From positions 93,254-157,253 of the forward strand of contig JAJYHT010000009.1 of assembly GCA_021784595.1 (NCBI GenBank): a stretch of DNA of 64,000 bases, read 5' to 3'. Numbering within the stretch: position 1 is the first letter of the stretch; every line of letters begins with the position of its first letter. Below, one piece after another: positions 34,942 to 43,629 of this stretch. This DNA is from Bacillota bacterium. GTDB lineage: Bacteria; Bacillota; Sulfobacillia; Sulfobacillales; Sulfobacillaceae. The notes below the pieces were generated by a model, which worked only from the letters and a program-made list of their open reading frames with translations, did not search any database and was not told where the DNA came from. A program made the translations under genes and the position numbers.

Positions 34942-36075
34942 ATGAGCGGTAAGATTCTGCCTGGTGGTTTTGCAATCTGCAGCAAGGGGGTGAGAGGCGT
35001 GGGCCGGGTGGTAATTTACGGGTTAGGTGACCTTGGTGAAAAATTAGCATATTTATGCGCTAGTCAACTATCGTTCAATGATGAGCTGTGGCTGGCCGGA
35101 CGCTCTCAAAAGACCGTCGCAGAAATTGCCGCGATGGCCGATTTTGTGGCATGCAGCAGACATGGGCCAAGAATTTACCAGACGGTGTGGGATTTAAGTG
35201 ACCAGGCAGCGATGCAAACGGAATTGGATCACATTGCCCCCGATGTCGTAATTTTTTTGGCTACCAGGCTGACTTGGTGGAAGGTAGCCAAGTTGCCTAC
35301 TTATGTCAAAGACGCCATTGGCCCTGGCGGGTTTGGAGTTTGGACGGCGGTCCATGTCGACCTGCTGTTGCAATTTGCCGCAGTGGTTGAGGGGTTGCGC
35401 CACGCGCCATGGCTTATGATTGGGCCGTATCCTGATGTTGCCGCGCCGATATTGCGTGCTATAGGCCTTGAAAAGATAGCAGGCTTTGGTAATGTGGATG
35501 AATTGGCCATGCTGGCAGCGCTTCAGTATCGAGAGGCTGACGATATTCGCCTGGTCGCCCATCATAGTGTGGAAAGTCGCCTTTTTGCCGGTACTGCGTT
35601 GCCTCCTTATGACTTGCACGTCAGGATAGGGGGAGAGTGGGTAAAAAAGGCGTTGTTCAAACCCTTTGATTGGCCTGGCGGCACTCGAAGCCACATCTGG
35701 ACAGCCGCTTCTGCCATGCGTACCCTATTGGCCTTATTAGGATCCCACCCCGAGTTGATTCACATTCCGGGGCCGATGGGATTGCCGGGCGGATATCCCT
35801 GCCGCGTTAGTGCTAACGGCATTGTGTTGGACCTAGCCCCTCGGATGTCTCCTCATGATGCGGTGGTCATCAATGAGGCTGCGATGAAGTTTGACGGCAT
35901 CGAACAAATTGGTCCGTCCGGCACGGTATACTTTACGAAATTGGCTCAAGAGGCTTTACGGCAAGGGCTTGGACTGAACTGGGAGGCCTTGTCGGTCTCA
36001 GACATACCCATGGCCGCCAATGTCCTGGTCAGGCGCTACCAGGAATTACTGGAAAACTCGTCAGTATCCAACTAA
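34942..36075 (+). CDS. Uncharacterised Rossmann-fold protein, saccharopine-dehydrogenase-like
   Basis: The about 377-residue protein has VVIYGLGDLGEKLAYL, a classical GXGXXG dinucleotide-binding strand-turn-helix, followed by a beta-alpha fold with DELWLAGRSQKTV, where the Arg after beta-2 suggests NADP. The C-terminal two thirds are not recognised; GPMGLPGGYPCRVSANG resembles the substrate domain of saccharopine/homospermidine-type dehydrogenases only loosely. It directly precedes an aminomutase-like PLP enzyme and lies upstream of three SDRs, so it may handle an amino or keto acid in the same route. The start is uncertain among ATGs at 34924 and 34942 and later GTGs. Confidence 0.6.
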   Translation: MSGKILPGGFAICSKGVRGVGRVVIYGLGDLGEKLAYLCASQLSFNDELWLAGRSQKTVAEIAAMADFVACSRHGPRIYQTVWDLSDQAAMQTELDHIAPDVVIFLATRLTWWKVAKLPTYVKDAIGPGGFGVWTAVHVDLLLQFAAVVEGLRHAPWLMIGPYPDVAAPILRAIGLEKIAGFGNVDELAMLAALQYREADDIRLVAHHSVESRLFAGTALPPYDLHVRIGGEWVKKALFKPFDWPGGTRSHIWTAASAMRTLLALLGSHPELIHIPGPMGLPGGYPCRVSANGIVLDLAPRMSPHDAVVINEAAMKFDGIEQIGPSGTVYFTKLAQEALRQGLGLNWEALSVSDIPMAANVLVRRYQELLENSSVSN

Positions 36076-36119
36076 ACACCAAGACAACGAGCGCCATTGC
36101 TCCCAGGGGGGTTAACCAC

Positions 36120-37445
36120 ATGAAGAGATACAACACACAGGCATCGCGACAGTTGTTTGAAAATGCTCAAAAATCGTTGGTGGAGGGAGTCAGTTCGCCT
36201 TCTAGGGGGCCTGCCAATTTCGGCGAGTACCCTATTTTTTTGACTAGAGGCCAGGGCCCTTATGTAGAAGATGTGGACGGAAACCGTTATATCGATCTGA
36301 TGATGGCATACGGCGCTTTATTGCTAGGGCATAGCCACCCGGCCATCGCGGGTGCCCTGCGAGAGGCTGCGGACACAGGCACTCTGTTTGCGGCAGCATC
36401 CCCGATTGAAGTCGACGTGGCCCAGGCGATTCGCCAACGGGTACCCTTTGTCGACCGAGTGCGATTTGCCAATACCGGAACGGAAGCTACCATGGCAGCC
36501 TTGCGATTAGCTCGTGGACTCACCGGGCGGCGGCGATTTATAAAATTTGAGGGCCATTATCATGGATGGTACGACGATTTTTTAGTTTCAGCCCATCCCC
36601 ATCCTTATAGTGACTTGGGTTTGCCATCGGACCCCGTGGCCATCCCAGAAAGCTCGGGAATCCCAACTGAGGCTTTGCAGCACGCGATCCTCGTGCCGTG
36701 GAACGACCTTGAACGGCTCGAAGATGCGTTAAAGCGCCATCGGGGCGAAGTCGCCTGTGTGATTACCGAGCCGGTAATGGCTAATATGGGGGTGATTGCG
36801 CCGAATCCCGGATATCTTTTGGGTCTCCAAGCGTTGTGCCAACAGTATGATTGCCTGTTTGTACTGGATGAAACCGTCACTGGCTTTCGGCTGTCCATGG
36901 GAGGAGCGGCAATCCGCTATGGTTTAAATCCGGACCTTGTGACCTATGGCAAGGGGCTGGGAGCTGGTTTGCCAGTGGCGGCTCTAGCCGGCAAGGCTGA
37001 ATGCATGGATGGTTTGCGATGGGGTGGGGTTTTACATTATGGAACGCAGAATGCTTCGCATTTGGGCATGTTGGTGGCGCGGGCCAATTTAGGCGCATTG
37101 ACTCCCGATGTGTATCAGCATCTAGAATTGGTGGGCGACCAAATTGAGCGAGGAATCAATGATTTATTAAGCCAGCATCATCGGGTGGGTCACGTACAAC
37201 GCGTAGGTGGCATGTTCCAAATCTTTTTTGGTGCGGAACAGCCGATTGCTGATTATCGGGATTTTTGCCGCCTGGCCGACCGACCGCAGTTCCAGCAGTT
37301 TGCGTGGAGCCTTTTGCGTCATGGCGTCTACTTGTCTCCTTCCTATGCGCTCCATTCGGTGCTCTCGGCAGCGCATCAACCATCTGACATTACCGCCGTG
37401 TTGGAAATTGTCGACGAGGTGCTAAAACAGGAACAGGGGGAATAA
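36120..37445 (+). CDS. Class III PLP enzyme, glutamate-1-semialdehyde aminomutase-like
   Basis: The 441-residue protein follows the GSA-aminomutase pattern: YVEDVDGNRYIDLMMAYGALLLGHSHP, NTGTEATMAALRLARG, KFEGHYHGWYDD, FVLDETVTGFR and Schiff-base Lys in VTYGKGLGAGLPVAAL. The context is not haem biosynthesis; related proteins in catabolic clusters act as beta- or omega-amino-acid transaminases or racemases. It is four bases from the next SDR gene, so they are co-transcribed. The ATG has GGGGGG about nine bases upstream. Substrate unknown. Confidence 0.82.
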   Translation: MKRYNTQASRQLFENAQKSLVEGVSSPSRGPANFGEYPIFLTRGQGPYVEDVDGNRYIDLMMAYGALLLGHSHPAIAGALREAADTGTLFAAASPIEVDVAQAIRQRVPFVDRVRFANTGTEATMAALRLARGLTGRRRFIKFEGHYHGWYDDFLVSAHPHPYSDLGLPSDPVAIPESSGIPTEALQHAILVPWNDLERLEDALKRHRGEVACVITEPVMANMGVIAPNPGYLLGLQALCQQYDCLFVLDETVTGFRLSMGGAAIRYGLNPDLVTYGKGLGAGLPVAALAGKAECMDGLRWGGVLHYGTQNASHLGMLVARANLGALTPDVYQHLELVGDQIERGINDLLSQHHRVGHVQRVGGMFQIFFGAEQPIADYRDFCRLADRPQFQQFAWSLLRHGVYLSPSYALHSVLSAAHQPSDITAVLEIVDEVLKQEQGE

Positions 37446-37449
37446 CTGC

Positions 37450-38199
37450 ATGCCTTCAATTACTGCTAGATACCCGGAACTTCGTGGCAAACGGGTGGTC
37501 ATCACTGGCGGAGCAAGTGGCATTGGACTAGCGACAGTGGAGCGTTTTGTTGCCGAAGGAGCCCATGTGGCCGTGTTAGACCGCGATCCGCAGTCTGCTC
37601 AAATCTTGGGTAAATGGGCACCGTTAGAAGTCCTCGTCACCGATGTGTCCGATCCCGCGCAGGTTACCCAAGCGTTTGCTACAGTCAAAGAGCTATGGGG
37701 TGGTTTGGATATTTTGATCGCCAATGCAGGGATTAGCGTGCGCCAGCCCTTTTTAGACATTTCACCAGAACAGTGGCAAAAGGTAGTGTCCGTCAACCTA
37801 AGTGGGATCTTTTACTGCTCTCAGGCGGGTGCGCGTTTGATGCAGACCACCAAGCGCGGCACCATTCTGATGACGGCCTCAACCAACGGCTATCGCGGAC
37901 ACGCTTATTACGCTGATTACAATGCATCCAAAGCGGGAGTGATTCTGTTGATGAAGACAATAGCGGCGGAACTGGCGCCGTGGCTTCGGGTTAACGCGGT
38001 CTGCCCTGGGTATGTCCTCACGCCCATGCAAAGGGCGGAATATACCGAAGAGATGCTGGACGCCGTCAACCAGTCATTGCCGCTTAAACGGCATGCTGAG
38101 CCGTGGGAGGTGGCCGCCTTGTTCGCCTTTTTGGCATCGGACGATGCGCAGTACATTACTGGGCAATGCGTCACCATTGATGGGGGCGAGACCATTTAA
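37450..38199 (+). CDS. Short-chain dehydrogenase/reductase
   Basis: The 249-residue classical SDR has TGGASGIGLATVE, the Asp of VLDRDP at the end of beta-2 (NAD preference), IANAGIS, ASTNGY with the catalytic Ser or Thr region, and YNASK. It ends with TGQCVTIDGGETI. The gene starts four bases after the aminomutase-like gene with GGGGGAAT upstream. It is the first of three SDRs in a row; such sets usually oxidise successive hydroxyl groups of a sugar acid, polyol or hydroxyacyl intermediate. Confidence 0.85.
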   Translation: MPSITARYPELRGKRVVITGGASGIGLATVERFVAEGAHVAVLDRDPQSAQILGKWAPLEVLVTDVSDPAQVTQAFATVKELWGGLDILIANAGISVRQPFLDISPEQWQKVVSVNLSGIFYCSQAGARLMQTTKRGTILMTASTNGYRGHAYYADYNASKAGVILLMKTIAAELAPWLRVNAVCPGYVLTPMQRAEYTEEMLDAVNQSLPLKRHAEPWEVAALFAFLASDDAQYITGQCVTIDGGETI

Positions 38200-38268
38200 C
38201 CCCGCACTGGTGTCCGTTCTAAAACCGTTGTCTTTGCAAGATTGTGACCAACGTGGAGGGATACGAAA

Positions 38269-39045
38269 ATGATTCAATCCAATGTGTCGTTGCAGGATCG
38301 GGTGGCAGTGATTACCGGGGCAGCCAACGGCATTGGGAAGGCATGCGCCAAACGGTTGGCGGGACATGGAGCGGCGGTGGCGTTGCTAGATATTGACCCG
38401 AGCGGAGAATCCCTGGCCCTCGAATTGCAACAGGCAGGACATCAGGTGCTCTTTATAGCCGCCGATGTGGCCCAAAACCAGGATTGCCAGCGCGCAGTAA
38501 ATAAGGTGGTGGACACGTGGGGACGCATAGACATTCTATTTAACAATGCCGGTATTATCCGTCGCCAGACGGTGGTGGATTTAGATGAAGAGGATTGGGA
38601 CCGGGTGTTGGCGGTCAACCTAAAGGCAGTATACCTGATGTCCAAATTGGTGATTCCGCTGATGCACCAGCAGCAAAAGGGCGTCATCATCAACACCGGG
38701 TCGGGCTGGGGATTGGTGGGCGGCCCAGCTGCGGCTGCCTATTGCGCGTCTAAAGCGGGCGTAATTAATTTGACGCGCGCGATGGCTATTGACCACGGCC
38801 CTCAAGGCGTTCGGGTCAATGCGATATGCCCGGGCGATACCGACACCAACATGCTGCGCAACGAAGCAGAGCAACTCCGAACCGATGTTGCGCAGTTCTT
38901 GGAAAGGTCTGCAAAGCGTCCTCTGGCCAGACTAGGAACACCGGATGACATTGCGGACGCGGTTTTGTATCTAGTCAGCGATTTAGCGAGTTGGGTGACG
39001 GGCACCACCCTGGTGGTGGATGGAGGCGGCTTGGCAGGATCTTAG
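38269..39045 (+). CDS. Short-chain dehydrogenase/reductase
   Basis: The 258-residue classical SDR has TGAANGIGKACA, LLDIDPSG with the NAD-preferring Asp, NNAGIIRR, NTGSGWGLVGG and YCASK, ending TGTTLVVDGGG. The ATG is preceded by GGAGGGAT. It is 69 bp after the previous SDR and 38 bp before the next one. The three are clearly different enzymes rather than a recent tandem duplication, since their motifs diverge throughout. Confidence 0.85.
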   Translation: MIQSNVSLQDRVAVITGAANGIGKACAKRLAGHGAAVALLDIDPSGESLALELQQAGHQVLFIAADVAQNQDCQRAVNKVVDTWGRIDILFNNAGIIRRQTVVDLDEEDWDRVLAVNLKAVYLMSKLVIPLMHQQQKGVIINTGSGWGLVGGPAAAAYCASKAGVINLTRAMAIDHGPQGVRVNAICPGDTDTNMLRNEAEQLRTDVAQFLERSAKRPLARLGTPDDIADAVLYLVSDLASWVTGTTLVVDGGGLAGS

Positions 39046-39083
39046 CGCAGGAATTATACCGAAAGAAAGGCAGGGAGAGGTCG

Positions 39084-39854
39084 TTGCATATACAAGATCT
39101 TTTTACGCTTAAAGGGAAAACAGCCATTGTGACCGGCGGAGGACGCGGATTGGGACGTTATATTGCGCTGGGTTTGGCGGAAGCGGGCGCCAATGTGGTG
39201 GTCTGTTCACGCAAGGTGGCAAGTTTGGAAAGAGCAGCTGACGAGATTAGAGGTTTGGGCGTAGAAGCCATGGCGTTGCCGTGCGATGTCACCAAACCGG
39301 ATGATGTCGACCGCGTTTTTGAGCGTACGGTAGAGCGCTTTGGTACGGTCGATGTTTTAGTCAACAATAGCGGCGCTACCTGGGGAAGCCCCGCGTTAGA
39401 GATGCCCCTGGAGGCCTGGCGCAAGGTGCTGGATGTCAATCTTACAGGCACGTTTTTGATGAGTCAACGTGCGGGCAAATTGATGATGTCCAAAGGTGGC
39501 GGCAAGATTATCAACATAGCTTCGGTAGCCGGGTTGGGCGGCATCGACCCCCGGGCCATGGATGCGGTGGGATACAATGCCAGCAAGGGCGCCATCATTA
39601 CCTTAACCAAGGATTTGGCCGTCAAGTGGGGCACCTACGGCATAAGGGTCAATGCCATTGCTCCAGGCTTTTTCCCCACCAAAATGTCACAGGGACTCAT
39701 TGAAGAGCATGGTCAATATTTGTTGGACCATACGCCGCTCGGCCGATTTGGGGGTGAGGACGACCTTAAGGGGATCGCAGTGCTGCTTGCCTCGCCTGCT
39801 TCCAATTACATGACGGGATCCATTGTGGTGGTCGATGGGGGAGTATCGGCATAA
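39084..39854 (+). CDS. Short-chain dehydrogenase/reductase (gluconate-5-dehydrogenase-like)
   Basis: The 256-residue classical SDR starts at TTG behind GGGAGAGG; the family N-terminus LFTLKGKTAIVTGGGRGLGR follows at once. It has CSRKVASLE after beta-2 (Arg/Lys suggest NADP), NNSGATWG, NIASVAGLGG and YNASK, and ends TGSIVVVDGGVSA. The FxLxGKTAIVTGG start and overall layout resemble gluconate 5-dehydrogenase-type SDRs. An earlier open stretch from 38991 overlaps the previous SDR and is not used here. A 129-bp gap separates it from the crotonase gene. Confidence 0.84.
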   Translation: MHIQDLFTLKGKTAIVTGGGRGLGRYIALGLAEAGANVVVCSRKVASLERAADEIRGLGVEAMALPCDVTKPDDVDRVFERTVERFGTVDVLVNNSGATWGSPALEMPLEAWRKVLDVNLTGTFLMSQRAGKLMMSKGGGKIINIASVAGLGGIDPRAMDAVGYNASKGAIITLTKDLAVKWGTYGIRVNAIAPGFFPTKMSQGLIEEHGQYLLDHTPLGRFGGEDDLKGIAVLLASPASNYMTGSIVVVDGGVSA

Positions 39855-39983
39855 ACGGACCTGGCCGCGGGCTGTCGCAATCCTGAGCCTGGCGGGGTCG
39901 GGTGTTGGAGCTCCGTGAACTGATGGCAATGCCTTGGTAGAAGGGAGCCTACGACCTGATATTTAGATATGGGGGGATCGGAA

Positions 39984-40763
39984 ATGAATGGTGAGGATTT
40001 GTTGGTGCGGTTTGAGGATGGCATATTGGAGTTAGTGTTGAACCGTCCTGAAAAGCTCAATGCTTTTAGCGAGCCGATGATGCAACGATTAACCACGGAA
40101 CTAATTCATGCCCGGGTTGATGATGCTGTCAAAGTAGTGGTCATATCTGGCGCGGGTCGAGCATTTAGCGCGGGAGGGGATATTGCATCCATGGATGGAG
40201 CGCAGCCCACTGAAGTTTATGAGCATATTGGCCTGTTGAATCGTGCCGTGTTGGCCATGACTGCCTTGCCTAAGCCCGTGATTGCCAGTGTTCAGGGATT
40301 TGCCGCCGGAGCGGGTTTCAACCTGGCGTTGGCGTCGGACCTCATTGTTGCCGCTGATGATGCCAAATTTGTCATGAGTTTCGCTCAGGTCGGGCTAACT
40401 TCCGACGGAGGCGGTCATTACTTTTTGCCTTATTTGGTTGGGCCCCATGTGGCCAAGGAACTGCTGTTTTTAGCCGAACCGCTGCCCGCCTCACGAGCTT
40501 ATGCCTATGGAATAGTGAATCGGTTGGTGCCACCTGCGGAATTGGCGGCCGAAACTACCAAATTGGCCAGGAGATTGGCGATGGGTCCGAGTGTCGCATT
40601 GGGACAGATGAAGCGTTTGGTGGATCGCGCCTTCCAATCTTCTTTGGCCCAAATGCTGGAAGATGAGCAGACGGCTCAAGTACTGTTGACAGGGAGCGTT
40701 GATCATCGCGAAGGCGTAACGGCGTTTGGGGAAAAACGTCAAGCAAAATTTCAAGGTCGATAA
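39984..40763 (+). CDS. Crotonase-fold enzyme, PaaG-like enoyl-CoA isomerase/hydratase
   Basis: The 259-residue protein has LNRPEKLNAFSE, the oxyanion-hole segment GRAFSAGGDI and GFAAGAGFNLALASDLIVAA. At the position where enoyl-CoA hydratases often have a catalytic Glu, it has LTSDGGGHYFLP, comparable with the VPDSGG of PaaG, where the Asp is catalytic. That points to an isomerase-type reaction (double-bond or epoxide-oxepin isomerisation) rather than simple hydration. The ATG chosen has GGGGGGATCGG upstream. It is 17 bp before the acyl-CoA dehydrogenase gene. Confidence 0.82.
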   Translation: MNGEDLLVRFEDGILELVLNRPEKLNAFSEPMMQRLTTELIHARVDDAVKVVVISGAGRAFSAGGDIASMDGAQPTEVYEHIGLLNRAVLAMTALPKPVIASVQGFAAGAGFNLALASDLIVAADDAKFVMSFAQVGLTSDGGGHYFLPYLVGPHVAKELLFLAEPLPASRAYAYGIVNRLVPPAELAAETTKLARRLAMGPSVALGQMKRLVDRAFQSSLAQMLEDEQTAQVLLTGSVDHREGVTAFGEKRQAKFQGR

Positions 40764-40780
40764 ATGGGAGGCGCACACGC

Positions 40781-41944
40781 ATGGATTTTTCATTAGGAGC
40801 GGAAGAAAAGTTAATTCGTGATACGGTACGTGATTTTGTTGAGCGAGAAGTCATGCCATTAGAATCAGAGGTATTGCGCAACGAGCGGGAGGGGCGGCCA
40901 GGCGTTTCCCCACACACATTAAAAGTTTTGCAGCGAAAAGCCAAAGACATTGGCTTTTGGGGCATTAACACGCCAGAGGAATATGGCGGGGCAAATTTAG
41001 GTTCTCTGGCCACGGCCTTGGCTTTTGTCGAGTTAGGACGCACCTTTGTTCCTTTTCAATTCGGTGGCTACGCGGACAATATTTTATATTCCGCAACTCC
41101 TGAACAAAAAGAACGGTATTTAATTCCCACTATTGAGGGCAGCCGCCGCTCCTGTTTTGCCTTAACGGAGCCAGGCGCCGGATCAGACGCTGGCAATATA
41201 CGCATGACTGCCGTAAAAGATGGCAAATCATGGGTGTTGAATGGCGAAAAAATCTTCATTACCAACGGCAATGAAGCCGACTTCGCCATGGTGTTTGCAG
41301 TAACCGACCCGTCCAAAGGAGCCCATGGCGGAGTCACCTGTTTCTTGGCGGACCGAGACATGGGGTGGCGCTCCCAGCCCATTCGCACCATGGGAGAGTG
41401 GGATCCGGGAGCGCTTGTGTTTGAAGATGTGCGGGTGCCGGAGGAAAATATTCTCGGGCAAGAAGGTCACGGCTTTGATCTGGCCATGCGGTGGATTGGT
41501 GCTGCCCGATGGGCTATTCCGGCCCGTGCCATAGGAGCTGCCGAACGACTTTTGGGCATGGCGATCGAGCATGCCAAGAGTCGTGTGACGTTTGGCGAGC
41601 CGATTGCCAATCGCCAGGCAATTCAATGGATGATTGCTGATTGTGCGGTGGAAATCGATGCCGCCAAATGGATGACCTTTAAAGCAGCTTGGATGGCCGA
41701 CCAGGGCCTGGACAACCGACATCAATCCTCTATGGCCAAGCTTTATGGCGCCAATATGGCGAACCAGGTGGTTGATCGAGTGCTCCAAATTCACGGGGGC
41801 ATGGGATATACCAAAGACCTGCCCATTGAACGGTGGTATCGGGAAGTGCGCCTGTTCCGCATATTCGATGGCACTGATGAGATTCAACGTTATATCATCG
41901 CGCGCAACTTAATTAAGGGAAACGTACGTCTAGGAGAGGATTGA
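40781..41944 (+). CDS. Acyl-CoA dehydrogenase
   Basis: The 387-residue FAD enzyme has the N-terminal helical domain, ALTEPGAGSDAGNIRMTA and NGEKIFITNG in the middle beta domain, and the C-terminal domain with RVTFGEPIANRQAIQ and HGGMGYTKDLPIERWYREVRLFRI. The catalytic-base position of medium-chain enzymes (Glu in YEGT-EIQR) is FDGTDEIQR here, so Asp replaces Glu, as in some FadE- and ACAD10/11-type members. With the crotonase upstream it forms part of a beta-oxidation-like step. The ATG has GGGAGGCG upstream. Confidence 0.87.
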   Translation: MDFSLGAEEKLIRDTVRDFVEREVMPLESEVLRNEREGRPGVSPHTLKVLQRKAKDIGFWGINTPEEYGGANLGSLATALAFVELGRTFVPFQFGGYADNILYSATPEQKERYLIPTIEGSRRSCFALTEPGAGSDAGNIRMTAVKDGKSWVLNGEKIFITNGNEADFAMVFAVTDPSKGAHGGVTCFLADRDMGWRSQPIRTMGEWDPGALVFEDVRVPEENILGQEGHGFDLAMRWIGAARWAIPARAIGAAERLLGMAIEHAKSRVTFGEPIANRQAIQWMIADCAVEIDAAKWMTFKAAWMADQGLDNRHQSSMAKLYGANMANQVVDRVLQIHGGMGYTKDLPIERWYREVRLFRIFDGTDEIQRYIIARNLIKGNVRLGED

Positions 41945-42480
41945 CGGGGACCAAGCAGTGTGTCAAAACAAAACCCCTGATGTCGTGAAATGGACACCAC
42001 CCCGAGTGATGAGTGACTAAGAACACCTATTTCCGTGGCGTTGGGCAGAATGTCGGTGGACGAGCATCCCAAGGGCGGGAGCAAGAAGTCGGCTTCACTG
42101 TGGGGAAGGGCTGACATAGTGGGCGCATACGGCTCTAGGCCTTGGATCACAATCTCACTGGCCAACATTGCACCCTAAACTCTACCTGGGTTCCATGGGG
42201 TGGCGGCGCCGCTACGCGAAGGACACGCGACTATTGGATTGAGGATAAGGAGAGATAGACGTTCTTCGTGAGTCGGATTTGGTAGGTATGCACTCGAACT
42301 CGCGTCTAGGGGGTCCTCCTACCATACCCGGGTGGCTGTGTGTTAAGATTTGGTATGGTGTGGCTTTTGCGGGGTATTCTTTTAACCGGTGCGGCTGTCT
42401 GCCAAGTCAGCAGCCGAGTTCAGTGGTTCAAAATCAAAAGATACAGCCAAGACTACACACAGCATAAAACGGAGGCAGAC
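41945..42480. other. 536-bp gap before the nucleoside hydrolase
   Basis: A minus-strand frame of 92 codons (41890-42168) overlaps the acyl-CoA dehydrogenase end and has no recognised family. Near the right side, GCGGCTGTCTG and CAGCAGCCG (42391-42416) can form a hairpin in the leader of the nucleoside hydrolase; no known riboswitch pattern recognised. Confidence 0.35.
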
Positions 42481-43410
42481 ATGGCACCATCAGTGTATCT
42501 CGACATGGATCCTGGCCATGACGATGCCCTAGCTCTGTTGGTTGCTCTCGCTACCTTGTCCGTGCGAGGGCTAACTACCGTGGCAGGGAATCAAACCGTG
42601 GACAAGACTTATCTAAACGCGCGCAGGGTTCTGTTTTTGGCTCAAAATTCGACGGTTCCGGTCGCTAAAGGCTGTGCCCAACCCCTGTTTCGGGAATTGG
42701 TGACCGCTGGCGATGTTCATGGGCAGTCGGGACTCGACGGTTACGACTTTCCCGTCATGGCCGAACCCACGGAAATTTTGAACGCGATGGCGTTTTTGGA
42801 GCGCTCTTTTATGGCGGAGTCAAGCCCCGTGCAATGGATTGCAACCGGACCGCTGACAAATCTCGCGGCGTTTTTAATGGGACATCCTGAACTGATAGCA
42901 AAAGTTGGCCAGATCACTTTTATGGGGGGCGCTCTAGATGGCGGCAATGTTACACCCTATGCGGAATTCAATATTTTTGTCGATCCCGATGCGGCGGCCT
43001 ATGTTGTAAATTCCGGCATCCCGATGCGGATGGTGGGATTGGATGTAACCCATCGGGCATTGCTGGATCCCGGTGACTTGCAACGTTTCTTAGAACTTGG
43101 AGATCCCATTGGCGTGATGTTGTTCCAACTGTTTTCGTTTTATGGTCGCCATGAACCCAATGCTGGTTCGGCAGGCATGCCGATTCACGACGTGCTGGCG
43201 GTGGCCGCAGCGGTAGACCCCTCCCTTTTTGTATGGCAAACCACCCCGCTGGCGGTTGAGCGCTGTAATGAAACACATCGGGGAGCGACCAGAGCCAAGC
43301 CAGCCAGTCAAGGCTATCCTGAAATTGAGGTGGCGGTCGACATTGACGTGCCACGGTTTTTTGCTTGGATGTGGCAGGCGCTGTCCGTGTATCGGCCAAA
43401 TGGGCTGTAG
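42481..43410 (+). CDS. Inosine/uridine-preferring nucleoside hydrolase family protein
   Basis: The 309-residue protein opens with YLDMDPGHDDALALL, the Asp cluster that binds Ca2+ in nucleoside hydrolases, then TTVAGNQTVDKTYLNA, ATGPLTNLA, FMGGAL and the AEFNIFVDPDAA strand, and DVLAVAAAVDP with the C-terminal metal-binding Asp. These enzymes cleave ribonucleosides into base and ribose. The ATG has GGAGGCAGAC upstream; the frame is open further left without family pattern. It stands alone, so a salvage role is the simplest reading. Confidence 0.87.
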   Translation: MAPSVYLDMDPGHDDALALLVALATLSVRGLTTVAGNQTVDKTYLNARRVLFLAQNSTVPVAKGCAQPLFRELVTAGDVHGQSGLDGYDFPVMAEPTEILNAMAFLERSFMAESSPVQWIATGPLTNLAAFLMGHPELIAKVGQITFMGGALDGGNVTPYAEFNIFVDPDAAAYVVNSGIPMRMVGLDVTHRALLDPGDLQRFLELGDPIGVMLFQLFSFYGRHEPNAGSAGMPIHDVLAVAAAVDPSLFVWQTTPLAVERCNETHRGATRAKPASQGYPEIEVAVDIDVPRFFAWMWQALSVYRPNGL

Positions 43411-43578
43411 CAGGTCGTCATTAGAGTAAGTTTGGCCCCATTTTGGGTTTTGACTCATGAATCACTACACGTGGAACCAAGAGATTAAAATAGCACGCAG
43501 GAGTTTCATGGCGCGGTGTCGAACTAAACATCGGTGTGGCTTTTCCTTCACGCTAGACACTATTCAGACCAACAGAAA

Positions 43579-43608
43579 ATCTCAGGCGCTAGTATAATCG
43601 TCTGAGAT
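43579..43608 (+). promoter_or_regulatory. -10 promoter element framed by an inverted repeat
   Basis: A perfect TATAAT (43593-43598) sits between arms ATCTCAGGCG and CGTCTGAGAT, complementary at 9 of 10 positions. This places a dyad operator exactly over the -10 box of the binding-protein gene, 32 bp before its ATG. No good -35 hexamer is seen at 17 bp. A repressor site is the simplest reading. Confidence 0.5.
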
Positions 43609-43629
43609 AAAAAAGCTTAGGAGGACAAT

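Noticed and set aside
41890..42168. 92-codon minus-strand frame overlapping the acyl-CoA dehydrogenase end
   Set aside because: Partly antisense to a solid gene; composition is protein-like but no family was recognised.
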